64,000 bases of DNA from Clostridiales bacterium (GTDB taxonomy: Bacteria; Bacillota; Clostridia; Christensenellales; Pumilibacteraceae): positions 25,968 through 89,967 of the forward strand of contig JAISMM010000012.1 in NCBI GenBank assembly GCA_031276725.1. The letters run 5' to 3'. Within the stretch, counting starts at the first letter, position 1; the number at the start of each line of letters is the position of its first letter. The notes beneath the pieces are model-generated. The model worked only from the letters and a program-made list of their open reading frames with translations. It was not told the DNA's origin and made no database searches. Of this stretch, positions 44,329-53,925 are shown one piece after another. The position numbers and the translations under genes were made by a program.

Positions 44329-45210
44329 ATGTCGCTATTTAAGGGCAGCGGCGCGGCGCTCGTCACGCCGTTTAACGCGGGCGGGGTCAACCTCGACGCG
44401 CTGGGCAAATTGATAGATTTTGTGATCGACGGCGGCACGGATGCGCTGTTCGTTTTGGGTACGACGGGCGAGCCGAGCACTATGACCCGCGCCGAAAAGG
44501 AGCGCGTTCTGGAATTTTCGATAGCGCGTGCCGCCAAGCGCGCGCCGGTGTTCGCGGGCTCGGGCGCGAACGACACTCTTGCCGCCGTAGAACAGTCCAA
44601 GCGCTTTGCCGATATGGGCGCGGACGGGCTTTTGGTGGTAACCCCCTACTACAACAAATGTACGCAAAACGGTTGCGTCGCCCACTACGCGGCGGTGTCG
44701 GACGCGGTTAAAATTCCGATTGTCGCCTACAACGTCCCCACGCGCACGGGCTTTAACATAGCCCCCGCGACGGCGGCGCGGCTCGCCGACATAAAGAACG
44801 TCCGCGCGCTAAAAGAGGCGGGCGGCGACATAGATCAGATTATCGAGGTCGCAAAGCTACTGCACGACAAAATGGATTGGTACAGCGGCGACGACTCGTT
44901 GACGGTGCCGTGTATGAGTCTTGGGGCGAAGGGCGTTATATCGGTCGCGGCAAACGTTATCCCCAAGCAAGTCCGCGATATGACCGCGCTCTGCCTTAGC
45001 GGCGACTACCCCGGGGCGGCGGAGCTGCAATTCAAAATTTTGGCGTTCGTAAAGACGCTGTTTAAGGAAGTCAATCCCATTCCGTGCAAAAAGGCGCTGC
45101 AATTTATCGGCATCGACGCGGGCGTTCCCCGCCTGCCGCTCACCGAAATGGAAAAGGCGAACGCGGATATTTTATTCGGCGAAATGAAAAAAATCGGACT
45201 TGTAAGGTAG
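44329..45210 (+). CDS. dapA: 4-hydroxy-tetrahydrodipicolinate synthase
   Basis: A 293-residue aldolase-type enzyme that condenses pyruvate with aspartate semialdehyde. TTGEPST (45-51) is the substrate loop; Tyr134 (AYNVPTRTG) and the Schiff-base Lys162 (RALKEAGGD) are in place. GGAGGGG precedes the ATG. It is the middle gene of asd-dapA-dapB. Confidence 0.97.
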   Translation: MSLFKGSGAALVTPFNAGGVNLDALGKLIDFVIDGGTDALFVLGTTGEPSTMTRAEKERVLEFSIARAAKRAPVFAGSGANDTLAAVEQSKRFADMGADGLLVVTPYYNKCTQNGCVAHYAAVSDAVKIPIVAYNVPTRTGFNIAPATAARLADIKNVRALKEAGGDIDQIIEVAKLLHDKMDWYSGDDSLTVPCMSLGAKGVISVAANVIPKQVRDMTALCLSGDYPGAAELQFKILAFVKTLFKEVNPIPCKKALQFIGIDAGVPRLPLTEMEKANADILFGEMKKIGLVR

Positions 45211-45217
45211 ACTTGTT

Positions 45218-45967
45218 ATGACGGACATTTTTATTTTCGGCCTATGCGGCAAAATGGGCAATATGTTGAAGGACGTCTGCGCAAAGAGCGGCGATTACCG
45301 CGTAACGGGCGGCTTCGACCTTAAAAAAGACCCCGAAATCCCCACGTTCGGCGATGTTGACGCCGTAAACGTGCCGTTCGACGTCATAATTGACTTTTCG
45401 CGACCCGAAACGCTGCCGCGCATACGCGGGCTTGCCGTAAGGACGGCGCGTCCCGTAGTCCTCGCGACGACCGGCTACGACGGGGAGCGGCTTGCGCAAA
45501 TACGCGAACTCGCCAAAAGCGTCCCCGTATTTTTATCGGGCAATATGAGCCTGGGGATAAGCGTATTGTTGAGCCTTGTATCCCGCGCCGCAAAGGCGCT
45601 GTCGGACAAATTCGACGTCGAGATTATCGAGGCGCACCACAACCAAAAGTCCGACGCGCCCTCCGGCACCGCCAAAATGATAGCCGATTCCGTCGCCGAA
45701 TCGCTCGACTATACGCCCGAATTCGTCTACGGCAGAAACGGCGCTAACGCCAAACGCAAACCCGCCGAAATCGGCGTTCACTCCGTACGCGGCGGTTCTG
45801 TCGTCGGCGAGCATACCGTTATGTTCTGCGGCCCCGACGAGGTTTTAACAATATCCCACTCCGCCGCCTCCCGCTCCGTTTTCGCCCTCGGCGCCCTCAA
45901 AGCCGCCGACTTTATTAAAAGCAAGCCCCCCGGCCTATACACGATGAAAGATTTAACGGAACGCTGA
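45218..45967 (+). CDS. dapB: 4-hydroxy-tetrahydrodipicolinate reductase
   Basis: A 249-residue reductase. NAD(P)-binding GLCGKMGNML at the N-terminus; LATTGYDGE and the catalytic EAHHNQKSDAPSGTAKM are clear. The product feeds peptidoglycan diaminopimelate, lysine and, in spore formers, dipicolinate. The operon ends here, followed by a very strong hairpin. Confidence 0.96.
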   Translation: MTDIFIFGLCGKMGNMLKDVCAKSGDYRVTGGFDLKKDPEIPTFGDVDAVNVPFDVIIDFSRPETLPRIRGLAVRTARPVVLATTGYDGERLAQIRELAKSVPVFLSGNMSLGISVLLSLVSRAAKALSDKFDVEIIEAHHNQKSDAPSGTAKMIADSVAESLDYTPEFVYGRNGANAKRKPAEIGVHSVRGGSVVGEHTVMFCGPDEVLTISHSAASRSVFALGALKAADFIKSKPPGLYTMKDLTER

Positions 45968-46010
45968 AAAGGGCTTTTACATTAAACAAATATGCATACT
46001 TTAAGTCTCG

Positions 46011-46054
46011 TTTTGGTAGGGAAAGTAGGGATTTCCCTACTTTCCCTACCAAAA
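46011..46054. terminator. 44-bp perfect inverted repeat after dapB
   Basis: Arms of 21 bp starting TTTTGGTAGGGAAAG are perfect with a 2-nt loop. Such a stem should end transcription or stabilise the mRNA end, though the following T-run is short (TATTAG). Confidence 0.75.
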
Positions 46055-46081
46055 TATTAGCGCCTGATACCTTAATAGTCG

Positions 46082-46114
46082 AACCACCCCGGCAACGAAG
46101 TTGCCGGGGTGGTT
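46082..46114. repeat. Solo hairpin form of the dispersed element
   Basis: AACCACCCCGGCAAC-GAA-GTTGCCGGGGTGGTT, perfect 15-bp arms. These are the outer arms of the GAGGGG element without its middle. Confidence 0.85.
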
Positions 46115-46225
46115 AAATTACTTAGTGATAACCGTTAAAAGTACAAAGCCTTAGGGCGGTTAAAAGGGCTGTCGGGGCGGTAAAGGCGAAAGCCGCCCCT
46201 ATGTCCGCCGCACTAGGCATATCAC

Positions 46226-46395
46226 TTGAATTCCCCTCTGCGGAGGGGTGGCGCGTTAGCGACGGGGTGGTTGATTGTTTTTGTAGGTCGCCTTTTAAGA
46301 GCGTTGAATGTCCGCCGCACTGCCGCTCGATATGCCGCCCGCAAAGCCCCTTACCACCCCGCCGCCAAAGGCGGCACCCCTCCCCTGAGGGGAAT
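46226..46395. repeat. Copy of the MITE-like dispersed element
   Basis: CCCCTCTGCGGAGGGG-TGGCGCGTTAGCGACGGGGTGG at the left and ACCACCCCGCCGCCAAAGGCGGCACCCCTCCCCTGAGGGG at the right, pointing toward one another. No gene is supported in 45968-46525. Confidence 0.75.
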
Positions 46396-46525
46396 TCAGG
46401 AAAATAACCGAGTGCGGCGGACTAACCGAAAACCGGCCCGGCGGCGGTTCGGACGCGCGCGTATATTTAATACAAAGCAAGACGGGGTTCCGTATTCGTT
46501 CGTCATCACGACCCTTTTAACAGTC

Positions 46526-49500
46526 CTAGGCGATAATTTTGATGTTGCCTTCGCCGACTATGCCGTATAGCTCGTTCAACATATAGTCGGAGATTTCGAC
46601 GTTGAGGCTAAGGTCGTAGAGGGCGTTCGCGTCGGTGTCCTTGACGTAGGCCTTGTTGGCGCCGGGGTACGCCTGCAAAACGGAGCGGATGGAGTCCATA
46701 ACGGAGGGGTCGCTTTTTGAAAATGACATATAGAAACAGATTTTTTGGGGCGGGGCGGCGCCGGAATTTTCGGCGGTTTGCCACTCCTCGATTTTGTCGA
46801 CCCAAATGCTGAACACGCCGTCGCGGCTGCGGATTTTGCCCGTTACCGTTACCAGCTTGTCGTTTTTCCAAACGTCCTTGGCCTTATTGAGCGCGTAGCC
46901 GGACGCGGCGACCTCGACGGAGCCGTAAAGATCCTCGATTTTGCCTAAGGCGAGATCCTTGCCCGTCTTGGTGAGGCGGCGCTGGGCGTCGGTGAGCATA
47001 CCGCCGATCGTAACCGTCATTCCGTCGCTAAGACCGGGCGCGAGCGCCCCTTCGGCGGCAAACTCCTCGTCGGGAGCGGCTTCGGGGTCGGCGGCGGCGG
47101 AGGTAAAGGCGCGGGAGTCGTATTTGAACCTTTTAAGGTATTCGACGTAGCCGTCTAACGGATGACCCGAAAGGTAGACGCCGGCGACGTCTTTTTCGAG
47201 CCGCAGCTTTTGGTCGGGCGAAAATTCCTCGGCGTCGGGATAGGTGAACGCGTCGAGATCGCGCATACCGTCCAAATCGAAAAACGAAAACTGACCCTCG
47301 AGCTTGGCCTTGCGGTCCTTGTTGACGCGGTCCAAAACCATATCGTAGACCTGCATAAGCTGGGCGCGTTTGCGGCCGAAGCAGTCGAACGTACCCGCGA
47401 CGATAAGGCTTTCGAGTTGTTTTTTGTTGGGCGGATTTTTGTCGAGGCGGCGGACGAACTGCACAAAGTCCGCGTACGGGCCGTTGCGTTCGCGCTCGGC
47501 GACGATCTCCTCCATAACGGCGGCGCCGACGTTTTTGATGGCCGCCATACCTATGCGCACCGCCCCGTTTTCGACCGTGAATTCGGCGCGCGAGGCGTTA
47601 ATGTCGGGCGGCAGAACGCCTATGCCGCGCTCTTTTAGGTACGACAGATAGTTGCGGATTTCGTCGATGCTCGTTATGCGGTTGTTGAGAACGGCGGCGA
47701 TAAATTCGACCGTGTAATACTTTTTGAGGTACGCCGTTTGATAAGCGAGATACGCGTAGGCGGCGGCGTGCGACTTGTTGAACGCGTACGAGGCGAAGCT
47801 CTCCATATCGTCGAAAACCTTGCTGGCGAGATTTTCGGGTATGCCGTTTTTGACGGCGCCGGGTATCCCCTTCGACTCGTCGCCGTGTATAAACTTTTTC
47901 CGTTCCGCCCTCATAAGCTCCGGCTTTTTCTTGCTCATTATACGGCGCATTTCGTCGGCGCCGCCAAGGGTGTAGCCCGCCACGGCGCGGGTAATGTCCA
48001 TAACCTGCTCCTGGTAGACCATAACGCCGTAAGTAACGTTGAGAATCGGCTCTATGAGCGGATGGTCGTAGACGATTTTATCCGGGTTGCGTTTGCCCGC
48101 CACGTAGTCGGGAATCTTGTCCATAGGGCCGGGGCGGTAGAGGGCGATACCGGCGATAATGTCCTCGAAACGCGTGGGTTTAAGGTCGCGCATAAAGCGC
48201 TTCATACCCTCGGATTCCAACTGGAAAACGGCGTGCGTGTCGCCCTCGCCTATAAGCTCGAACACCTTGGGGTCGTCGTATTCCATATCGTAAAAATCGA
48301 CGTCCACGCCGCGCGTAACCTTTATAATGTCGAGCGCCTTGCGGATATCGGTGAGCGTCCTTAGCCCCAAAAAGTCCATTTTGAGGAGCCCGAGCTGCTC
48401 GCATTCCTCCTTGTCGAACTGCGTGGTAACGGCGTCGTCGGTGCTTTTCGACATAGGGATATGCTCAAAAATCGGGTCGCGGCAGATGATTACGCCCGCC
48501 GCGTGCATACCCGTTTGGCGCGGCAGCCCCTCGATTTTGGCGGCCATATCTATGATATTGCGCACCGTAAGGTCGCCCTCGTACATTGCTTTAAGGTCGG
48601 GAACGGCGTCGCGCGGATTGGCCCCGCGCCCTAACAGGTCGCCTATGTGCTTTTTGCCCATCATAAACGGAATCAGCTTTGTTATGCGCTCGACCTCGGA
48701 ATACGGCTGGTTGAAGACGCGCCCGACGTCCTTAACCGCCGCCTTCGCCGCGAGCGTCCCGAACGTAACGATTTGCGAAACGTTGTCGGCGCCGTACTTT
48801 TCGACAACGTAGTCGATGACCTCGCCGCGCCGCTCCACGCAAAAATCTATGTCGAAGTCGGGACTCGACACGCGCTCGGGGTTTAGGAACCGCTCGAAGA
48901 ACAGCTCGTACTTTAAGGGGTCGATTTTGGTTATGTTGAGGGCGTAGGCGACTATACTGCCCACCCCCGAGCCGCGCCCCGGCCCCACGGATATGCCGCG
49001 GCTTTCGGCAAAGCGGATAAAATCCCACACTATCAAAAAGTAGTCCTCGAAGCTGGTTTGGGCGATTATCGAAAGCTCGTAGTCGGCGCGCGCGCGTATC
49101 TTATCGGTAACCGTCTTGTATTTGCGCTCCAACCCCTCGTAGGTGAGGGCGCGGAGCTTTTCGAGCGGGTCGGTTTTGCCGCTCGGATCGAACATAGGCA
49201 GCAGATTTTTTTTGACAAAATAGTAGGGCGGCTCGCACTTTTCGGCGACCTCCAACGTGTTGTCGACGGCCGCCGTAAGTGTGGGAAAAACGGCGTCCAT
49301 CTCCGCGCGCGTCTTAAAATAGAACTCCTTTGTGGGGAAGTATCCGCCGTCGCCGTCGGTGTAAAAATCGGCGCCCCCGTCGTCGTCGCCGCCGCGCGTT
49401 TCGTCGTCGTAAGAAATAGTCGTCCTGAACGATATGCATTGAAGCACCTTTTGCATAAGCGCGTCGGACTTTTGCGGGTAGTGAACGTCGTTGGTGGCGA

Positions 49501-50167
49501 CGAGCTTTACGCCGTTATTGTTGGCAAGCTCGACGAGCCTCGGCAAAACGCGCCTTTGATCCGCTATTTTGTGATCCTGAATTTCGATATAAAAATCGTC
49601 GCCGAAAAGTCCCTTAAAGTACTTGACGTAGCGGTCGGCCTCCTCTAAATCGCCCCTTAGGCACGCCTGCGGAATGTGGCCCGCCAAACACGCCGAAAGG
49701 CAGATGAGTCCGTCCTTATAGCGCTCTAAAAGCGGCAAATCGACGCGCGGCTTGTAGTAAAGCCCCTCGGTGAAGGCGAGCGACGACAGCTTTATAAGGT
49801 TGTGGTAGCCTTTTTCGTTTTTGGCGAGCAGTATAAGGTGGTTGAACTTGGGCATACGCCCCGACACCGACTGCTTGACCGACATATCCTTGTCGACGTA
49901 AAGCTCGCACCCGATTACGGGCTTGACCTTAAACGGCCGCCGCTCCTGCATAAAAGCCGAAAAATCCGCCGCGGGGTCGGTGTGCTTGACCGCCTGCTTT
50001 ACGAACGCGAAAACGCCGTACATATTGCCGTGGTCGGTTATGGCGGCCGCCGGCATAGAGTCCGCGTCGCACATCTCGAAAATCTTGTCGATGCGCGCGG
50101 CGCCGTCTAAAAGGCTGTACTGCGTATGCGTGTGCAAATGCACAAATTGTTTGGCGTCGTCGCTCAT
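46526..50167 (-). CDS. dnaE: DNA polymerase III alpha subunit
   Basis: A 1213-residue replicative polymerase of the DnaE (not PolC) type. The PHP domain starts with HLHTHTQYSLLDGAARI near residue 9; the catalytic aspartates are in GSGVGSIVAYAL and PDFDIDFC (about residues 434-441); the helix-hairpin-helix, OB-fold and C-terminal domains follow. There is no proofreading domain. It starts directly after the HPr-like gene stop (TAG ATG) and ends the murB-PHP-whiA-HPr-dnaE operon. Confidence 0.98.
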   Translation of the reverse strand: MSDDAKQFVHLHTHTQYSLLDGAARIDKIFEMCDADSMPAAAITDHGNMYGVFAFVKQAVKHTDPAADFSAFMQERRPFKVKPVIGCELYVDKDMSVKQSVSGRMPKFNHLILLAKNEKGYHNLIKLSSLAFTEGLYYKPRVDLPLLERYKDGLICLSACLAGHIPQACLRGDLEEADRYVKYFKGLFGDDFYIEIQDHKIADQRRVLPRLVELANNNGVKLVATNDVHYPQKSDALMQKVLQCISFRTTISYDDETRGGDDDGGADFYTDGDGGYFPTKEFYFKTRAEMDAVFPTLTAAVDNTLEVAEKCEPPYYFVKKNLLPMFDPSGKTDPLEKLRALTYEGLERKYKTVTDKIRARADYELSIIAQTSFEDYFLIVWDFIRFAESRGISVGPGRGSGVGSIVAYALNITKIDPLKYELFFERFLNPERVSSPDFDIDFCVERRGEVIDYVVEKYGADNVSQIVTFGTLAAKAAVKDVGRVFNQPYSEVERITKLIPFMMGKKHIGDLLGRGANPRDAVPDLKAMYEGDLTVRNIIDMAAKIEGLPRQTGMHAAGVIICRDPIFEHIPMSKSTDDAVTTQFDKEECEQLGLLKMDFLGLRTLTDIRKALDIIKVTRGVDVDFYDMEYDDPKVFELIGEGDTHAVFQLESEGMKRFMRDLKPTRFEDIIAGIALYRPGPMDKIPDYVAGKRNPDKIVYDHPLIEPILNVTYGVMVYQEQVMDITRAVAGYTLGGADEMRRIMSKKKPELMRAERKKFIHGDESKGIPGAVKNGIPENLASKVFDDMESFASYAFNKSHAAAYAYLAYQTAYLKKYYTVEFIAAVLNNRITSIDEIRNYLSYLKERGIGVLPPDINASRAEFTVENGAVRIGMAAIKNVGAAVMEEIVAERERNGPYADFVQFVRRLDKNPPNKKQLESLIVAGTFDCFGRKRAQLMQVYDMVLDRVNKDRKAKLEGQFSFFDLDGMRDLDAFTYPDAEEFSPDQKLRLEKDVAGVYLSGHPLDGYVEYLKRFKYDSRAFTSAAADPEAAPDEEFAAEGALAPGLSDGMTVTIGGMLTDAQRRLTKTGKDLALGKIEDLYGSVEVAASGYALNKAKDVWKNDKLVTVTGKIRSRDGVFSIWVDKIEEWQTAENSGAAPPQKICFYMSFSKSDPSVMDSIRSVLQAYPGANKAYVKDTDANALYDLSLNVEISDYMLNELYGIVGEGNIKIIA

Positions 50168-50431
50168 CTAATTCTTAAATCCCCTCGCGAAAAGTCCGTC
50201 CATATCCTCGACGGCCTCGTCCTGATCCTCGCCCTTTATAATCGCCATAACCTTGTCGCCGCATTTGAGCGCCATCGATACGACGCCCATAAGACTCTTG
50301 GCGTTGACCTTGCGCCCGCGCCACTCGAAAAAGATTTCGCTGTCGTAGCGCATAGCGCGGTGGACGATCGTCTGAGCGTCCGCGCTCGAAACCCCGTCCG
50401 CTTTTTTGACTTCCAATTCCCGTAAAACCAT
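50168..50431 (-). CDS. HPr-family protein lacking the phosphorylated histidine (Crh-like)
   Basis: An 87-residue HPr-fold protein. At the position of GLHARPA (residues 13-19) it has GVSSADA, so His15 and Arg17 are Ser and Ala and it cannot carry phosphate from enzyme I. The second site KSLMG keeps Ser46, the HPr-kinase target. This pattern is that of Crh, which acts in catabolite repression and not in sugar uptake. The whiA-HPr-like-dnaE order is common in clostridia. An SD (AAAGGAG) precedes the ATG. Confidence 0.88.
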   Translation of the reverse strand: MVLRELEVKKADGVSSADAQTIVHRAMRYDSEIFFEWRGRKVNAKSLMGVVSMALKCGDKVMAIIKGEDQDEAVEDMDGLFARGFKN

Positions 50432-50488
50432 ACTGTTCGTTTCTCCTTTTATTAATCGCCGCTCGCCGAGCTTAATTTATTGTTAGCT

Positions 50489-51385
50489 CTAAATCCCGTC
50501 GGCTAAATTTTTCAGTCTGTCGAGACGGTGCTTCATACCGCTTTTGGATATTCCCGCCTTTTGGGCAAGCTCGGCTATACCCGCCTCGGGGTAATCGAGC
50601 CGCAGCCGCGCCGCGTCCGCGAGCCGCCCGTTAAGACCGTCCAACAGACCCGCGTCCGCAAGCCGCCCTATCGCCGCCGCCTGCTCTGCGGCGGCGGCGA
50701 GCGCCTTGTCGATATTGGCGAGGTCGCAGTTTATGACGCGGTTGGCGGACTGACTGACCTTGCGCTCGGCGTAGCGGTTGTTGAGCTCTAAAACCGACTT
50801 ATAAGCCCCCATAAGCGCCAAGCAGTCCGACGCCGAATCCGCGTCCTTGATATAGAGGACGGCGCGGTCGGCGCGCTCGACGCACTTGGCGGTTACGCCG
50901 AAGCTCTGCAAAAGCCCGCGAAGGTCGCTTGCGAGCGTCATATTCGACAGCGCGAATTCAAGGCGGTAGCCGTTTTTGACCGACATACTCCCCGCCGCCG
51001 CGTACGCGCCCTTGACGTAAGCCGCCGCCGCCTCGCGCGTTTTGACAAGCCCGGGGTCGATTCCGGGACGGATATAAACCGCGCCGCCGCCGTTAAAAAG
51101 TATGCCCGCGCCCTCTAAAACCGCTTTTGCCGCCGCGCCGTCAAGCTCGATTTTGCCGCCGCAAACGAGCGCGTCAAAATTATAAAGCCCGCTTATAAGC
51201 CCGGACGTTTTTGCGGCGAGCGCGTTATCGGCGGCGGCTATAACAAGCGCTATGCTTGTCCCCGATATTACGACGGAGCCGGCGGTGTGAACGACGCCCG
51301 AGAGGAACGCCCCGCGCTCGGGGCGCGTCTTTAAGGGGGCCGCCAAAACCTCCGCCTTTGAATTTTTTGAAAAACTATCCGCCAT
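50489..51385 (-). CDS. whiA: WhiA-family DNA-binding protein
   Basis: A 298-residue protein with a degenerate LAGLIDADG-homing-endonuclease fold (RPERGAFLSGVVHTAGSV, AAAYVKGAYAAAGSMS) and a C-terminal helix-turn-helix (LDYPEAGIAELAQKAGISKSGMKHRLDRL). WhiA influences cell division and sporulation genes. ATG 51385 (ADSFSKNSKAEV) is chosen; it overlaps the end of the PHP gene by 11 bp. A longer frame lacks support. Confidence 0.93.
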   Translation of the reverse strand: MADSFSKNSKAEVLAAPLKTRPERGAFLSGVVHTAGSVVISGTSIALVIAAADNALAAKTSGLISGLYNFDALVCGGKIELDGAAAKAVLEGAGILFNGGGAVYIRPGIDPGLVKTREAAAAYVKGAYAAAGSMSVKNGYRLEFALSNMTLASDLRGLLQSFGVTAKCVERADRAVLYIKDADSASDCLALMGAYKSVLELNNRYAERKVSQSANRVINCDLANIDKALAAAAEQAAAIGRLADAGLLDGLNGRLADAARLRLDYPEAGIAELAQKAGISKSGMKHRLDRLKNLADGI

Positions 51386-52157
51386 TGGCTTTTTCCCGCT
51401 TTGCGCGTTTGCTCCTAAAATCGGGTATGCGCTCCCAATTGGCGACCTTTTCGTAGGGAATCCCAAGCCGCTCTATGACGGCCGCCCCGCGCGAAAAATC
51501 GCCGACCTTTTCGGGCGAATGCGCGTCCGAAACGCAAATTAATTCCGCGCCCGCGTCCACGATTTTTTCGATTTCGGTATCCGTCAAATTTATGCGCTTG
51601 CCGTTAAGCTCTATAAGCGTTCCGTAGTGGGCGGCCGCCTTCGCCACCTCTACCGCGTCGACCGTTATTTCGGAATTCATATGCGCGATAATGTCTATAT
51701 CGTAGCGTTCGAGCGCCTTTATATAGGCGTCCGTGTTCTTGGCGGTCATTCTTTTCGAGGACTTGCCGAACGTGTCCAAAAAAAAGTTCGGCCAAAAAAA
51801 CGTGAATATATCGCGCAGCTTGTACGGTATCACAAATTTGTGGTAGCCGCAAATTATTAAGTCGAGTAAAGGAACGTCGGACTGCTTTATGTCGATATAG
51901 CCCTTAGTCGAATTGAAATTCGTTTCGAGCCCAAGCTCGAGCTTGATTTGCGGATACTTCGCCCGCACGCTTTCGACGTCCTCCGTAATCTTTTTCCACT
52001 CGCGGCGGCGGACGTTGCACATCAAATACTTGAACCCGTGATCGGTTATGGCAAGCTCCTTTAAGCCCGCCTTAATCGCGGCCCTCACGTTTTGTTCGAT
52101 TGTTCCTTTGCCGTGGCTGTAAACGGAATGCGTATGATAGTCGCCCCAAAATGCCAT
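51375..52157 (-). CDS. PHP-domain phosphoesterase (YcdX-type)
   Basis: A 260-residue PHP-domain protein with the full metal set: GDYHTHSVYSHGKG at residues 5-18, AITDHG near 37, DAHSPEKVGDF near 215. It is in the same family as histidinol phosphatase-like proteins; the substrate is unknown. The ATG overlaps the murB stop by 1 nt (TAATG), and the end overlaps whiA. Confidence 0.9.
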   Translation of the reverse strand: MAFWGDYHTHSVYSHGKGTIEQNVRAAIKAGLKELAITDHGFKYLMCNVRRREWKKITEDVESVRAKYPQIKLELGLETNFNSTKGYIDIKQSDVPLLDLIICGYHKFVIPYKLRDIFTFFWPNFFLDTFGKSSKRMTAKNTDAYIKALERYDIDIIAHMNSEITVDAVEVAKAAAHYGTLIELNGKRINLTDTEIEKIVDAGAELICVSDAHSPEKVGDFSRGAAVIERLGIPYEKVANWERIPDFRSKRAKREKANGG

Positions 52158-53002
52158 TAAAATTCTCCGATAAATTTTATTTCTTCCTCTAAACGCTCGC
52201 CGAAACGGACAAGCACCTCCGCTTTTATAATGTCCGCAAGCGCCGAAACGTCGGCCGCCGTAGCGCCGCCCGTATTAATAATGAAGTTCGCGTGCTTGAC
52301 CGACACCTGCGCCCCGCCGACCCTAAGCCCTTTAAGCCCCGCGCTCTCGATAAAAAACCCCGCCGGCTTAGTCCCCGCCTTAAAGAACGACCCCGCCGAG
52401 CGTCCCGCCGGCTGAGTGTCCCGCCGCCGCCTTATATAGCGCGCCCGCGTCTCGCCGAGCGTCCGCCTGTCGGCGGCATGGCACCCAAACGCCGCCCTTA
52501 TAACGGGGCCCGCCGTAACCCCCTTGCGGTAAGCGAAGCCGCATTCGGAGTTACCGAGCCGCGCAAGGCCCCCGTCCGTAAGAACGTCCGCCCACAAAAG
52601 CGCGTCGGCGACCGACGAGCCGAAGGCGCCCGAGTTGCCCGCGACCGCGCCGCCCACCGTTCCCGGGAGCGAGCACGCCCATTCGAGTCCGCCCAAGCCC
52701 GCCGCGTAGTAACGGGCGCTCAAAGCCGCCATATCCGCGCCGGCCTCGGCGACGCAATAACCGTCGAAAAATTCGACGGCGCCGAAACGCGCGATTATCG
52801 CAAGCCCCCTAAAACCGGAGTCCGAAACCAAAACGTTGCTGCCCCGCCCCAAAATCAGCTTGCGCTCAAAATCCGCATTGCGCCACGCCCCGATAAACGC
52901 CCCGACCGTATCCGCCCGCAAAAGCCCGTCCGCCGCCCCGCCGATGCGGAACGTCGTAAAGCCGCTCAGCTTAACGCCGAGTCCGACATCCTTCGTCCCC
53001 AT
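52157..53002 (-). CDS. murB: UDP-N-acetylenolpyruvoylglucosamine reductase
   Basis: A 281-residue FAD enzyme that makes UDP-N-acetylmuramate. Motifs FTTFRIGGAADGL (FAD loop), ILGRGSNVLVSDSGFRG, GTVGGAVAGNSGAFG, the proton-donor region PAGRSAGSFFKAG and FIINTGGATAADV are in order. ATG 53002 is chosen because AAGGAG lies before it, over a longer frame without family similarity. It opens the murB-PHP-whiA-HPr-dnaE operon. Confidence 0.96.
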   Translation of the reverse strand: MGTKDVGLGVKLSGFTTFRIGGAADGLLRADTVGAFIGAWRNADFERKLILGRGSNVLVSDSGFRGLAIIARFGAVEFFDGYCVAEAGADMAALSARYYAAGLGGLEWACSLPGTVGGAVAGNSGAFGSSVADALLWADVLTDGGLARLGNSECGFAYRKGVTAGPVIRAAFGCHAADRRTLGETRARYIRRRRDTQPAGRSAGSFFKAGTKPAGFFIESAGLKGLRVGGAQVSVKHANFIINTGGATAADVSALADIIKAEVLVRFGERLEEEIKFIGEF

Positions 53003-53251
53003 ATATATTTTACTCCTTTTTATCTTTTTTTTCAAGCAAATTGCACCACAATTTACAAGATTACAAAACAGATTACGCAAAAATCCGGCGTCCCGACTCC
53101 CGGCCGCCGTGTTATTCCGCACCATAATATATATTCGTATACCCGTCCGTTTGTTCCGAACGGCTTTTTAGCGGACTAAATAAGACGTCCGCTTAAAAAA
53201 TATCGCTTTTTATTCCTCTCGGCTCGTGGCGGCAAATGCGCTTATTGTTGG

Positions 53252-53695
53252 CCGCCCACACGCAAATCGGCGCTACGCTTACGCTTGCTTAACCCGATTT
53301 GGGCGGACTCTGATTAGCCGCCCACACGCAAATCGGCGCTACGCTTACGCTTGCTTAACCCGATTTGGGCGGACTCTGATTGGCCGCCCACACGCAAATC
53401 GGCGCTACGCTTACGCTTGCTTAACCCGATTTGGGCGGACTCCGATAAGGCAAAAAACAAAAAACGTCGTTTTTGTTTTTTGGTCCTTATAATAATTCCC
53501 CTCTATTGTCTGTCCGCCGCTCTTGGCATATCCCAAAAATTCCCCTCTGTGGAGGGGCGGCGGCGAACGCCGACGGGGTGGTTGTTAACCGCCCACACGC
53601 AAATCGGCGCTACGCTTACGCTTGCTTAACCCGATTTGGGCGGACTCTGATAAGGCAAAAAACAAAAAGCGTCGTTTTTGTTTTTTGGTCCTTAT
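53252..53695. repeat. Four 66-bp hairpin units with AT-rich hairpins
   Basis: Units beginning CCGCCCACACGCAAATCGG and ending CCGATTTGGGCGG start at 53252, 53318, 53384 and 53589. Units three and four continue into GATAAGGCAAAAAACAAAAA and the complementary GTTTTTTGGTCCTTAT hairpin (about 53446-53490 and 53650-53695). The period of 66 makes a long open frame of 22-residue repeats, which is not thought to be coding. Confidence 0.85.
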
Positions 53696-53925
53696 AATAA
53701 TTCCCCTCTGTGGAGGGGTGGCGGCGAACGCCGACGGGGTGGTTGATTGTTTTTGCAGGCGGTTTGTAGGGGCGGTTGATTGTCAGCCGCGCGGCGGTTT
53801 GTAGGGGCGGTGGTGCAAACGACCCTTACCACCCCGCCGCCGTTCGGCGCGCGAACCGAGCCGTCTACAAAGACCCTTACCACCCCGGCACCTACGGTGC
53901 CACCCCACCCCGGAGGGGAATTTTG
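53542..53925. repeat. Copies of the dispersed GAGGGG element
   Basis: CCCCTCTGTGGAGGGG with GCCGACGGGGTGG at 53542-53584 and 53703-53744, and ACCACCCCGCCGCCG/CCACCCCGGCACC at 53828-53895. The area between murB and glmM is almost all repeats. Confidence 0.75.

Noticed and set aside
53226..53492. Open frame with 22-residue repeats (RPHANRRYAYACLTRFGRT)
   Set aside because: Arises from the 66-bp repeat period; the same sequence elsewhere is noncoding.
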